Below are positions 40,487 to 52,866 of a stretch of 64,000 nucleotides of DNA, piece after piece. Source of the DNA: Phanerodontia chrysosporium (lineage: Eukaryota; Basidiomycota; Agaricomycetes; Polyporales; Phanerochaetaceae); NCBI GenBank assembly GCA_001910725.1, contig MJGA01000027.1:1-64000 (forward strand). The letters are read 5' to 3'. Every line of letters starts with the position of its first letter. Within the stretch, counting starts at the first letter, position 1. The translations under genes and the position numbers were made by a program. Below the pieces are notes generated by a model. The model searched no databases and had not been told where the DNA came from. It was given only the letters and a program-made list of their open reading frames with translations.

Positions 40487-41025
40487 GTGCGAGTGCGCAC
40501 GCCTGACTAGACTCGAAATGTTCATATACGCGTTGCTGAATCTATGACGCTCGATAGCTTGCGTTCAGCCCCAGTCAGATACTTGTGCACGCTCCCTGTC
40601 CACATCGACGTTTTTCAGCTGTCTTTCTCAAGCTCCCCCAGTTCCTTTGCGTAACTCTCGTCGCTTTTTTGTCTGCATGGCCTTATCTTCTGGTTCTGTA
40701 TCTCTTGACATGTGCACAAGGTCTTCCTAAGAAGGGCGCACCTAATCTGGGTAGAGGTCCTGCTCGACTGCTGCCGATACGTTGATTTTGCAATCTTTAC
40801 CGTATGACTGCTCGAAACAGGTTCGTATAGAGTAAACCTCCTCTAGTACAAGCCGTTGACGGCTGCTTCCACAGGTCGCAGCCTGGGAAATTCGGACGAG
40901 GAAGACCTCACGCCAGACCGAGACTGCGGATCACACGACAAATCGAACCATGCGGGCGTGCGCCGCACGGGACTTATATAACCATACCAGAAGACGTCCG
41001 TGGCGCAGTCCTCCGCCCGACGACC
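40487..41025. other. Intergenic, no gene recognised
   Basis: Holds the 3' end of the hydrolase gene and the promoter of the monooxygenase gene. A short AT-rich word (TTATATAACC) at 40975-40984, about 45 bp before the ATG, may serve as its TATA element. Confidence 0.45.
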
Positions 41026-43176
41026 ATGGCCGACGAGGAGGCCATCGCTGCGACATGGCTCGCCGACTTCGCGCATGCCATCTACCAGGGCGACGCGCAG
41101 CAGGTGTCGGCGACATTCCTGCAAGAGGGGTGGCTGCGCGACGTCTTGACCTTCTCATGGGACACCCGCTCTCTGCGCGGACGCGAGGCCATCGTGCGCT
41201 ATCTCACCGATGGCGGTCGTCTTGCCGAGGCCGGCGTCACCAACATCGTCCTCGAGGCAGACAAGTTCTTTGCTCCGCGTAATTCGTTCACTCGGCAAGG
41301 CGAACATGTCGGGGTCGAAGCCGGATTCACGTACGAGACGGTTCATTGCGTGGGGAGAGGGTACGCGCATCTCCGGCTGTCCACAGACGGGACGTGGAGA
41401 GCCATTACCCTCGCTATGGTTGTCTTAAACTTGAAGGCGCACCCAGAGCCGGGGAACGTCGCGGCTGAATGGGAGTCGAGGGGAAAGTCATCGACTGAGC
41501 TCGAAGCAGAACGGACAACGCACATAGAAACGAGCCCGCAAGTGCTCATAGGTAAGCCCGTCAAGCTGTTCGATGGAGTTTACACTGATACATTCTTCGC
41601 AGTTGGGGCAGGGCAATGCGGGTTGATGACCGCGGCCAGGTTTCGACAGATGAACATCCCGGCCTTGGTCATAGACAAGAACGACAGAATCGGGGACAAT
41701 TGGAGAAAACGGTACAGGAGCCTCGCCTTGCATACCCCAAATTTCTACTCTCCCAGTGAGTACAAGATAGGTTAGCGTACACCGAGGTATATTGATGAAG
41801 CACAGTGCTCTACCAGCCGTTCCCAACGCACTGGCCCGTCTACGCTCCCAAGGATCCAGTCGCAGACTGGTTTGAATCCTATGCGCAAAATCAGCTGCTC
41901 ACCGTATGGACCAAGAGCACGTTTGCCGAGCGGCCAACTTACGATGCGAAGAGGGGCGTGTGGCGTGCCGTGGTGGATCGCAACGGCTCTCAGGTCGAGC
42001 TATACCCGAAACACATTGTACTCGCGACAGGTACCCTTGGCCAACCACGGATCCCAGTCTTGCCCGGGAGGGATGAATATGGCGGCACAGTGATACATGC
42101 GGCAGATTTTATTGAACCTAGTCCGTTCGTGGGCAAGCATGTCATCGTCGTAGGGGCTGGCAACTCCTCGATCGACGTCTGCCAAGACCTGGCGACTGGC
42201 GGCGCTGCGTCGGTCACAATGATACAGCGTTCACAGACGGTCGTGGTCTCGCGGAGCTCGGTACAGGAAGACCTGCGGCATTTCTGGAGACCGGGCGAGC
42301 CAGTCGAGGTCGGCGACTTCAAATATTCGGCAGTCCCTCTAGGGTATTTCAAGGAGGTGAACCAGAGCATGACCGACGCTCTCTGGGCGCGCGAGACGGT
42401 GCTTCACGAGAAGCTGCGCAAAGGTGGGCTGAAGCTTCATCAAGGACCCGAGAACGAGGGTCAATTTCTGATGTACTTTTCGCGGAGCGGTGGTGAGCAG
42501 TCCGTCCGGAGACTCTTCATGTAGTAACTGATAGGAGGTTCTCCAGGATATTGTACGTCTTCGAGCGCGAGTATTGATTGGGAAGCTTACACCCCGAAGG
42601 GCTAGACAAGGGTGGAGCTGACCTCATCGCCGACGGTCGTATCAAGGTTAAGCAAGGCTCGAGTCCAACTGCGTTTACGTCCGATGGTTTGGCCTTCGAC
42701 GACGGGTCCACCATGCCCGCGGATGCCATCATCTTTGCGTACGTGCGCCATTATTGCTAGCATACAGACTGCTGAAGCAGGACTTAGCACCGGCTACGAC
42801 CTCATTCGATGTGTTACCAAGCGTACTTTTGGCGAAGAAGTCATTGACCAGACTTGCGAGGTTTGGGGCTTCGACAGGGAGAGCGAGATCCAGGGCTGCT
42901 TTAGGCCAACAGGTCACCCTGGCGTAAGTTAATCAATATCACAATTGTTCAAATAGCTGAGTGCGAGCAGTTATGGTACGCCGTCGGCGATTTCTTCAAC
43001 TGCCGATTCATGTCGAAACAGCTGGTAGGTCTGCGCCACACACCTTCCAGCAACGACTGATAATTGGTACTCTCCAGGCCATACTAGTCAAGGCAGCTGA
43101 GCTAGGCTTGTACGATGTTACGAAGGTACAACAGGGGGTATCCAAGAATGTTCCAAATTGTACTGCAAAAATATAG
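41026..43176 (+). CDS. Flavin-dependent monooxygenase with NTF2-like N-terminus
   Basis: Eight exons: 41026-41551, 41603-41755, 41806-42492, 42547-42552, 42600-42738, 42788-42923, 42962-43024, 43078-43176; about 602 aa. Residues 1-150 resemble an NTF2/SnoaL-type fold (MADEEAIAATWLADFAHAIY). Then come the FAD Rossmann motif VGAGQCGLMTAARF, the NADPH motif VVGAGNSSIDVCQDL, and the ATGYD segment typical of flavin-binding monooxygenases, made by joining exons 5 and 6. The fourth exon is only 6 nt (GATATT) and is needed to restore GYWLDKGGADLI. The enzyme would oxidise a small molecule with NADPH and O2; the substrate is unknown. Similar fusions are common in basidiomycetes. Confidence 0.8.
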
Positions 43177-43220
43177 ACAACAGACCCGGTCAGTCCTTCC
43201 TGCGCCTCTGCTGGATTATC

Positions 43221-45131
43221 CTAGCAAATCGCAGAACATAGCCAATGAAACCGGCTCCGCGTTTCGACATTGTCGTCTTTATCCGCGGGAGCCTCGTTGT
43301 TCTCTAGCCGCCCCCGGAGTGCATCGAGCAAGGTGGCGTCCAGCTTGCGCAGCTCCTCCACCGGGATTCCGCGCGCAGCGACCCAGGGGCGAACGATACC
43401 ATGCGTGCCGGATAGGATAATTTGTAATCCTGTCTTCTTGGCGATGTACTCCGCGAGCGTCCAGCAGCAGAAGCAACAGTTGTGTGTGCTGCCGATGGAG
43501 ACGTAGCCCTGCTGCAAACCCGCGACCCTGTCAGGAACGGCTTAGCACATCGGGTAGAGAGCCTTACGGGAAATATTGAACCAATGTCACGCAAAGGGTA
43601 GTTCGCGTACTCGAAAATTTTGTGGACGTCGGGCACCGCGTCTTTGGTCTCGTCCATAAGTATACCCAGGAGAGCAGACTCTGCGTGTATGGAGTCCGAC
43701 AGTGTTCGTCGTCGATGTTGTTGTACATCGAAAAACGACTGCGCGCGAGTGCAAATAGGGTTGTCCTCGGAATATCGCCCGAGGATGTCCTGCCTGATGG
43801 ATTGTAGGGCAGAAAGATCGGTTGTCGTCTCACTTGGCAGGTGGACATGGAATACTTCGACGGGTGTCCCATGTCGGAACACCTCGTGTTGGGCGACCGC
43901 GAGTATCGCAGAGACCCATGAAACAACGGCGCGTAAATAGCGGTAGACATGTTCGCCTTCTGTCTCCACTTCGCGGTGCGGAGCTTCATCTAAAGGCACA
44001 CCCTGCGGAGCAGCTGCCACAGAAGTTGGTTCACAGTGTCCGCCAAGGTCGGAGAGTACACACCTGGGTTGGTACTTGATACCGATTGGTCCTGCGCAGC
44101 TGCGTCTGCAGTTACTGGACGCGCTGGCTGTAGCATTGATGTGTACGACTTGTGCATCAGAATAGCCTGTATTGGTGGGAGGTCTAAGAGCACAGAAAAG
44201 GTATCCAGATAGTCCGCAACTACATTGATAGAGTCGACGTCCATGGTTGCGCGAGGCATAAACTTGATTTTGTCTCCGTCAAAGAACGGTGTGAAGAGCC
44301 GTTTGGATAGCATTTCGTAGAGTGCGCACGTGACCTGCGCCCACTGTCCGGCATTGTCAGAGGCAAAGTAGAACGTCTTGCGGTCGCCATGATCTTTGAT
44401 GGGGGAGAGTCCGTACAAGGACATTGTCGCCTCGAGAATCTGGTGGTGCACGGTAAACTCTTCGCGTTCAAAGCGTGCGCCGCTGGAGTGCCAGTCGCGC
44501 AGGACGGCCATGGGATGTCGCCTCCAGATCTTATCACCATTGGACATGCGTTCGGCGATCTTGCCGTGGCATCTGCGCACGATGAAGCGTAGGAAATACC
44601 AGTACGGCGAGGTTTGGCTCTCGTCGTGGAGGGTGTCGTGAAAGGTTCGCAAGGCATGTAAGAGGTCTGCGGCATGGGTTTCAAAGTCGATAGTCGCCGA
44701 GTCCGATCTAGTGCCAGGTTGGCTCAGTATGTACAGACCAGCGGTAGCACTCACGGCAAGGAGCCTAGCGTCTGCAAGTCAATCTGCCGCTCCTGTACCC
44801 GATGAACCTTCGCCGGCGTGCGAGGAGCTGGCGCTCGCGCACTCTCCTGCCGTGCCTCTCCGGTATGAACAAGGATGCATCTGACGAGACCAGGTAGCAA
44901 GATCGCGGTGACGGCGCAGTTTTGGTCGAGGGACCCGGTAGTCAGGAGCGTCGCGAGGTAGTAGTAGAACCGCAGCTCTTCGTTTTCCTCGATATCCTCG
45001 GGGTCGAGGTTGGAGATGGGGATATGGCATGGATATTTGTCCAGGAGGTGTGTGAGTGTGCGGATGCGTGCCTCGTAGTGCGCGAACGCGGCGGTCGACT
45101 CTGTGCCCTTAAGCGGGTCGAGCTGTTTCAT
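43221..45131 (-). CDS. OTT_1508-like deaminase-family protein, 5' end unsure
   Basis: Exons 44755-45131, 44064-44707, 43568-44013 and 43221-43511 join in phase. The C-terminal part has the cytidine-deaminase-like signature pair: HAE in SDSIHAESALLGILMDE, and C-x2-C in HNCCFCCWTLAEY. This fits the fungal OTT_1508-like deaminase family, expanded in basidiomycetes and of unknown substrate. Further exons lie upstream: 45135-45420 codes DAVHCFRLDYDAAPSLEL and ALDAEKLFM on the same strand, but I could not join them to MKQLDPLK with standard donors in frame, so the true start is probably near 45.4-45.5 kb. The 3' ends of this gene and the monooxygenase gene converge 44 bp apart. Confidence 0.65.
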
Positions 45132-45548
45132 CTGGAACGTGCTGAATTGCAGAGAGGGTCAGCGACGGGTATGTGAGGAGACAAAGGACGCACGCCATCT
45201 GTATACGGGCATCCATCCAAGGTCGTCTGCAGAACCTAATGCGAGTGCTGATGTCATAGGAGGCCGCGCGGATCACTCATAAAGAGTTTTTCGGCGTCCA
45301 GAGCATGCACATTATCTAGCACTATCTGTGGTTCAGAGATAGCGAGCTCGAGACTCGGCGCGGCGTCGTAGTCGAGGCGAAAGCAATGAACCGCGTCCTA
45401 CATCCGACACAGAACTGTAGGCGCCCACATTGTCTACACAGATGCGGAGGTCAACTCCTTGTGCACTTGAATTCTTTAGACAACGCTGTACTCTTCTACA
45501 TACAAGTGCAAGTATTACAGTAGACTATCCAAAACATCAAGAAAGCGG

Positions 45549-46550
45549 TCAAGGGTCCAGTCCGAAATTGAGGGGCTCAGCTTGGACTGCTTCTAGCTGC
45601 TGCTTCTTGTTCATAAGCTCTTCCCGCTCTGCGACAATCACCGGATCCTCTGCAAGGTACATGGCGCAGCGGGCACTCGAATTCGGTCGGCCAATACCAA
45701 GCTTCGCGAGGAGGAACTCCTGCAGGCGCTCGCTGAACGCGGCTAGGAACTTGTCGTCGATGGCTATTGGAACATCGTCAATGACACGTATCAGAATACA
45801 ACGAGGGCAGCAGAAATGGCGCACCCACCTTGTAGACGACCTTGAAGTACGCCCGGACCTCTGCCATGACTTCGAGCTCCTCCTCGAAGACGTCTGGGGG
45901 GAGGAGCTTCGCAAAGTCTTCGACGGTGAGAGTGCGTCCGAACAAGACCGTGAGCGCCGTGGTGACTTGCTTCTCATGCTGCGCCTGCTCCTCGTCTAGC
46001 TGTTGCCGCTCCTCTAGCCGGCGTTTCTGCAACACGGTCGAGTCGGACAGCCGCGCCTCCAGCGGCTGTCTGGACGTCGATGCCTGCGAGACAGCCGTGG
46101 CTGAAGCTGTAACTTTGCTCGCCGGTGGGCGGGCAGCCAAACAGCTGCTCGAGGACGATGTCGCTCTGGCGGCCGTCGGTCCAGCGGATCTAGAGCTGGC
46201 GCGTCCAGGGCTGCGTGGACGACGCGAGGCGACATTCCATCATTGATCTGGCAGGCTCACGCTCGTTCAGCAGTGGCAGGCAGGGCAGCTCGCGGTGCAG
46301 CGCATTCCCGAGATGGCCTCGACGAGGCTGGACTTGCCCGCGGACTGGGTTCCAATGACAGCGATGCGGGGGAGGTCGAGCTCGGTCTGCGCGCTGGGAG
46401 AAAGGTTGAACACGCTTAGTCGCGCCAGAACTGCACGCGGTCTGCTTACCCTATGGCCCGCAGCTGGTTTATGAGGCCGAGGTGCTGCTTTCTGCGTTGT
46501 GCATACTCGGTGTCGGCGCCGGTCAGGGTAATACCAAAGGCTACGGACAT
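45549..46550 (-). pseudogene. Gutted dynamin-family GTPase pseudogene
   Basis: The 5' end reads MSVAFGITLTGADTEY and, after an intron (acceptor before 46393), LPRIAVIGTQSAGKSSLVEA, the dynamin G1 motif. The rest of the GTPase domain and the whole middle domain are missing. A remnant MMECRLASSTQPWTRQL is followed by an in-frame TAG. The 3' half is a dynamin GTPase-effector domain (RLEERQQLDEEQAQHEKQ; VPIAIDDKFLAAFSERLQEF; YLAEDPVIVAEREELMNKK). The intron between KVVYK and RVIDDVP has a donor (GTGGGT) but no AG where the acceptor should be (near 45789). A normal fungal dynamin of this type is 700-900 aa, so well over half is gone. Not functional. Confidence 0.8.
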
Positions 46551-47022
46551 GATACGTTGCGGGGACGTTGAGCCTGCAAGAGGCGTCGAGGTGGACAGGA
46601 AGGTCGTTGCAGCCAAACACGCGCGCGGCGCCGGACTGACGCGACCTCGAACAAATGAGTCACGTGTTCACGTTTTCCGAGCGTAAAAAGCACATTCAAG
46701 CATTAGAGATTGTACACATGAGAACGAAAAGAAAGATGAAATTCATGAGGAGATCTAGCTATGTAATATATGAGTCCATTGGCATTGCAGCAAAGAGAAG
46801 AAAAGGCAAGGGATGAACTGGAACGGGTGGCGAAAGCGCAAATAACGGACAGAGGACCGAGAAGGGTAACATGCGCGTCCGAGAGACAAACCGTAGTGCG
46901 GAGAGAGATCCGGGGGATACATGAGTGAGCGCGCGAAGCGAGATCCAGGAGGGGAGGTCCACGGGCGGGGGCGTCAGCGGCACATGTTCACGCCCCGCCT
47001 CTGCTGCTCTGGGCAACATGTC

Positions 47023-48332
47023 TCAGCAGATCACACAGCAGCCGCCCTTGGTCTGCTCCCACTCCTCGCCGGTGCGGCCGCTGCTCTTCCGCCGGTGGTG
47101 CGCCGCAGTGGGGACGCCCTCGCGCATGAGCATGGAAGCGCGAGTGGCGGCCTCGAACACGTCGTCGACGCCCTCGATCTTGAGCGCAGAGCACTCCTTG
47201 TACGCGCGCGCGCCGATCGCCTGTGCGACTTGCTCGGCCTGTGCGCGCGAGACAAAGTTGTGCGAGTTCGGGCTGCCCTCCGGCGGCCGCAGGTCCGACT
47301 TGCAGCCGACGAGGATGACGGGTATCTGGGGACCACAGATCGAGCGAACCTCTTCTATCCACTGTGGCAGGGATGTCAGAGGAGGCTTCATGTGGCGTGC
47401 CGGGGTGACATACCTTGACAGAGACATTGTCCAACGAATCAGGCGTGTCGATGGCAAATGCAATGAGAATCACATGTGATTTCGAGTAAGACATGGGTCG
47501 TAGCCGCTGCGCAAAATGGTCAGTCTCGTTGTCTCCTGTGCCTGTTGTTCGAGGAGTGGAACTTGCCTCGTATTCTTCCTGGCCCCTGCAGTGATGTGAT
47601 CAGCAACAGTCAGCATATGTTTTGGCGACATTTAGTCTGGTGGAGCAGACGGCCAGGGCAACCTGGCCGACATCGCGCTCCAATGGCATGCGCTGCAGCA
47701 GGGAGCCCACGCATGCTGGGACCGGGCATGAACGACCGTTCTGAGTGCCCCCAGCTCAGGGCGCTTGGAGGGCAAATAATGGAACGCGCGCAGCAGCCCA
47801 TGCAGAGACTGGGCGAGCGCGGGAGGCAAACGAGCTACTCACGCGGTATCCCACAGCGCCAGCTGTACAGGTTTTCCATCCAGCCTGATCTCGGCTACGT
47901 AGTTCTCAAAGATGGCTGACGGGGTGGTGCTTCAGTGACTGTTGCGCCCGGCGGTGCGAGCAGAGGAACATACTAGGTTGCTGTTCGGGGGCGCACTCCT
48001 GTCAGACTCACATTGCAAAAGGCAGTCGGCAGACTCACGTATTCCTTTGGGAACTCTCCGAGCGCAAAGGAGCATAACAATGACGTCTTGCCGCAGGCGC
48101 CTTCAGAGTCGAGGATGGTGGTTGCCAGAGCGGGAGATAAGCAGAATGGACGGAGGCGAGGCGGCGCAAGGGGGACGCAGGAAGCACAGGTCAGCCTGGG
48201 GCGGCGCAATGCAGACATGTCTGGACGTACCGTCGCCAACGATGACAAGCTTCCGACGAATCTGCGGGGCACGATGAGCTGGCGCAAGCAGAGGCGGACG
48301 CAAGGGTGACGCACCGGGTTTTGCGAAGACAT
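47023..48332 (-). CDS. RHO2: Rho2-type small GTPase
   Basis: Eight exons: 48315-48332, 48231-48261, 48039-48100, 47974-47980, 47843-47915, 47567-47585, 47414-47506, 47023-47361; 213 aa, all in phase. G1 GDGACGKTS, switch I QPTIFENY, G3 DTAGQEEYERLRP, G4 VGCKSDLR, G5 ECSAL, the Rho insert, and C-terminal CVIC, a CAAX box for prenylation. [19 protein letters not shown] and [15 protein letters not shown] match fission-yeast Rho2, a membrane switch acting on cell-wall glucan synthesis through PKC. Exon 4 is only 7 nt (CAACCTA, supplying the Q-P-T of switch I) and exon 6 is 19 nt. The intron after exon 6 begins with GC (GAG|GCAAGT). Confidence 0.85.
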
Positions 48333-51300
48333 GGCCGTGGGGTCGTAAGAGGCAGTGTGGACTCAGCCGGGGGGCTCAGAGGATGAGGCCGTGCGCAGTC
48401 GAGCGGCTCCTGTCGTGCAGCAGACGGGTGGTGCAGCGAGGTGCGCGCGTGCGGTGCGACGTCGTGGGCGAGGACGACGACAGCGAAAAGGGATGGGAAG
48501 ACGAGGAGGAAGAAAAAGGACCGCTGCCGGGGGCGGAAGATGTGAAGGAGACGCAGTGGAAGTGAACAAGAGATGGGACAACGAAATAAACCCAGGAAAT
48601 TGTACGAATATTCCGCCGCCGGAGTCGCGCCGACCGCCACCTGCTTATGTAAGCGGCCAGGGCTGTGTTCCCGTCCGTCGTGCGCAGAGCGGTGTCTGCT
48701 AAACACCGTCGCTTCCCTCCTCGCTCCCGCCTCCGCTCCTGCTGCGCTTTCTGTACACCCCGACGCTCTCTCTCACGCTCAGCCGACGCATGCGTGTACG
48801 AACCACGACAAACGACGCCAAGAATCGCACAGCTGGAATAGCTGCACGTCGACCTCCTGCCTGTGCACCGCCACCTCTGTCATCCTTCAGACGCGAACCG
48901 TCGAGACCCTGTGTCCCTTTTCGCTCTCCGGTGTAATCTCTCCGCACGCATGTCTTGAACGCGCACAAGCCTACCCTGATGCACCGGTGCCCCAAGCCGT
49001 CCACCTCCTGTCCTGCCGCGCCTTCTGGACTCGCTTTGCAGCAGTCTGCGCCAGACGCACACGCGGTCTCGGACACAGGGTGGCCTTCCTCCTATCCCGC
49101 GTCGGGTGATGTTCTTGCAGACGAAAATACCGGCTAGCTCAAGGTTTGCATCTCGCGGTCATCAGCTTCATGTGCCTCGCTGGTGATCCAACGGCCCTGT
49201 CTCTGGCGACTGTGGTGGTGGTTTTGTGCCCTTCGTAGCAGGATGTCAGTCCAGCGCGATCCTATGCACTGATCTTCGTGCACCACACCTGTACCTGGCC
49301 GTGCGGGGTGTGTAATTCATATTCATGCATTTCCTAATTGGCCTTGGCTTTAGGCAATACCGTTTGGCCAACTAGCATAAAAATGCTGCACGTCTATCTT
49401 GGATTGGCTCCGCTTGCATAGGTAGTCCCCGTGCTGACAGAACCTGGGGGCAACGCGACTTACAGCTGTCAGCATGGCTGTTGGCCAGCATCGTGAGCAT
49501 TCGATGTGCAGACTCTATTCAGAATCATGACGGCTGACCTTCTTCGATCCGGCAGTCAGTCACCAGGAGACGAGACTCGCCACTGCCCGGTGGCTGTGAC
49601 GGACCCTGGGGCCTGGTAGCACCTTTGGACATGATTCTGTCGTCTGTCCCTTGCGGCTTCCCACACGGACAAGACGGCAGCGATAAAGTCCATGTGGGGA
49701 AGCCCATTCTGCGGGAGTAGCGGCCGGTCTTCTCGTGGCACGAGGCATGGCCAGGTATGGCTTCCGTGCATACCAGCGCGAAGACAATGCGGTAGACGTA
49801 ACACCTGAAGACACCTATATGCGTCAGATCGCCTTATGGTGCCATGCGTACTACGATATCCGCCACTTTCCCAGTCCATTGTCTGCCCGACGGCCGCCAG
49901 GACAGTTCACGGTGTCACTTCTCGCGCACCCTGGCCGGACCCTTGATTCCTAGTACCGGCTTATCGATGGGTCCCGCCGCCGCGAAAGGGCGCGCTGCAA
50001 GAGTGGCGACAGACCGACCATAGTGGACAAACTGCTTTGGCGTTGTGTCGTCTCCGTTGCTCCGCGCGACTTCGGGATTTGACTGCTAGGGCCGGTCGCA
50101 GCGTCTATTAGGCTGTCAGGTCTTCGGTCCGGAAACAGGGGCTGTGGTTTGCCTTCCGGACACGCGCATATAGCGACCCATGAGACCCTCGACTCAGCTC
50201 CCCGGCCTATAAGTAGTCTTGGATCAACATACAACGACGCACCTTGGCCTGATCTACCCATGCATCCATTTTCCGCTCTCTTGGGGCCAGTTCAAAGAGG
50301 TGAATGTTAGCATTGATGCTCGAATTGATGCTCTAAGGCGATTTTGCTCAGGATGATCGGCTTGTATGCGCGCTCATATCGCCCGATGTCTTTCGGGTAG
50401 CAGAGATTGCTTTTGCGGGACATGTTGGTGTTTTTTTAGCGTTGCGGTCTCGTGAATAGACATGCATGTCCTGAGGCACGAGCGGAGGACATGGTGGAAG
50501 GGTGAAGAGGTAGGGGGTGCTGAACTCGGTGCGAACGACGGTACTTATAGCCATGGGCTGATAGTCAGGATCTGGCAGCGTCATCGTCATGCCTGATGTC
50601 ACGACCGACCTCTCGTCGCCGATCGTGAGGCGAACAAGGCGCGATCGGCGGAGGAAGGGTCCGCCACTGGACCGCCGAGGCACGACGCGTCGCGAGTCGC
50701 GACGTGACAGACAAACGCACGTGCCAAGCCGGGCCTCCGCGTCTTGTGCCGCATCTTCTCCCACGCCATCGAGCCTGACACCCTCCGGCCAACGCAGTCG
50801 TAGTCAAGAACTATTGCCACGGTTTCGTCGGTGCCAACTCTCGTGCCGCAGCCTAGCGATAATCAACGCCACTTCATTTTCTTCGTTGTCCCAGGTCGAA
50901 TATCACGTCAGGTATCGCGGTGACTACTAATGATTTACCGCGTCCGTACATCACGCACCGGCCGGCCGCAGGCGTGCACAGTTGGGCAGAGATGGGTAAG
51001 TCCGCTGACGACACAAACGACCGTCCTTACCCAGTCCCGAACGTTCCGCCGCGTGTAGAGTTGCGACAATGTACGCACAGTTTGCCGTGTCTTACGCATG
51101 CTACGCATTGGAATATGCCGACGTTATGTAGGCCCAATATCGACCTCCTTTGCTAGAGGTTTGGATGTCACCGGCTAGCCATGTATAACCTCGCGAATAT
51201 TGGGGGAATCGGGAAGCGAGTGACCGAGGACTGAAGTTAAGACTCAGAAGTCTCGAGAACGGAAAGTCACGTGGTTTGACGTCAAAGGCCGACGAGCCGA

Positions 51301-51406
51301 AAGTGTCCGCAACATCATAAAGCGTGCTGCACGTCAGTTCGACGCTCTCCCACCTCTCCAGTCAACGTTCAACACACGCTCGACGTTGTACCAAAAGCCA
51401 TCCACA
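48333..51406. other. 3-kb region without recognisable genes
   Basis: The first 300 bp are the CT-rich 5' flank of the Rho2 gene and the last few hundred the promoter of SOD2. In between are only short ORFs on both strands, with Ser/Arg/Pro-rich composition typical of chance frames in GC-rich DNA. I see no RNA gene, repeat or relic. Confidence 0.45.
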
Positions 51407-52359
51407 ATGTTCGGTCTCGTTCGTGCTGCTGCCCGCCCAACCCGCCTTGCGAGCTCTTTCGCGCGCGCTGCTGCGTCGGTGCACACACTCCCGCCCCTCG
51501 ACTACCCCTACGATGTGCGTCCCGACGTGTCGCTCGCATATGCTGAGGTTAGATGATGATGCTAACGACGCATGGGATTAGGCCCTTGAGCCACACATCT
51601 CGGGCGAGATCATGAACCTCCACCACACCAAGCACCACCAGACGTACGTCAACGGCTTGAACGCTGCTGAGGAGGCGTACGCCAAGACTGAGTCGCCCAA
51701 AGAGCGCATCAAGCTCCAGGCTGCGCTCAAGTTCAACGGCGGTGGTGCGTTGCGGTATTTGTTCGACGCAGCAAGCATGGTGCTCACGCTCCTGTCCAGG
51801 TCACATCAACCACACTTTGTTCTGGAAGAACCTCGCGCCCGAGTCGCAGGGTGGAGGCAAGCTCGCCGACGGCCCGCTCAAGCAGGCCCTCGAGCGTGAC
51901 TTTGGTTCGATTGACAGTATGTGCTCTCTTTGTGAGAACGACGCGCGTGTAGCTCACCTCCGAGTGCAGAGTTCAAGACCAAGATGAACACGGTTACCGC
52001 GGCCATCCAGGGTTCCGGCTGGGGCTGGCTCGGCTACAACCCCGAGACGGGCAAGCTCGAAATTGTCACGACGCCCAACCAGGACCCGCTGCTCTGTGAG
52101 TAACTCCTAGCTCTGTAGCACAGAGAGTGTCTTGCTGACTGAGTTTGTGCAGCGCATGTGCCCATCATCGGCATTGACATCTGGGAGCACTCGTTCTACC
52201 TCCAGTACAAGAACGTCAAGGCTGACGTGAGTACATGTCTCGTCTGTGCTAAGGGTGGCGTGCTGACTGTGTAAACAGTACCTCAAGGCCATCTGGAATG
52301 TCATCAACTTCAAAGAGGCCGAGAAGCGCTTCCTCGAGGCGACCAAGCAGTCCGCTTGA
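51407..52359 (+). CDS. SOD2: Mitochondrial Mn-superoxide dismutase
   Basis: Six exons: 51407-51514, 51582-51744, 51800-51916, 51970-52095, 52153-52226, 52279-52359; 222 aa. The first 26 residues ([20 protein letters not shown]..) are an amphipathic, Arg-rich mitochondrial presequence. The mature part has metal ligands in [25 protein letters not shown] and the C-terminal signature [20 protein letters not shown] also fits the family. It converts superoxide to peroxide in the matrix. An intron right after PYD removes the frame seen at 51515-51555. The gene looks normal. Confidence 0.93.
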
Positions 52360-52866
52360 AAGGACTATATATGCTGCACAATCTGTACACTAGTCACGTC
52401 TGCCTAAATCCATTATATTTGGAGCGTTGTACTCACGAATGACCGTCTGACTGGCCTACCGACCACCCCTAGCTCGGCCGCAACTGGTGCTTTCTTACTC
52501 ACCACTCCTGTGTCCCTTGGAAAGTGTAGAAGCGGAGCAGAGCATGTCATAGGGTAAGTATGCATGTTCTGGAGAGGTCGTCGAAACGAGAGGTGCAGCT
52601 CGGTAGAGACTATGACGCCTAGAAGGCTCGGTAAGAATAGTAATTGAAGCATCGTAAGACGAAAGTGTTATGAAGTAACAACCAGCGTGAAGCCAGCCTG
52701 GAAAGACAATTGTATTCACCGGCAGCAGCCTTTGTAAGAACTTAGACGCTCAGCTGAGTGGACTCTGGAGGAACAAACTGAACCTTGGATTCATCTTTCT
52801 TCTCGCCCATTTCTCTGGTCTGCTTATTTATCGTTCGTCGTGGCCTCGACAACGCTCTCCGATGCC

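Noticed and set aside
48573..49109. 178-codon plus-strand ORF in the empty region
   Set aside because: Cys/Ser/Ala-rich composition without motifs, no splice partners, and overlapping equally long frames on the other strand.
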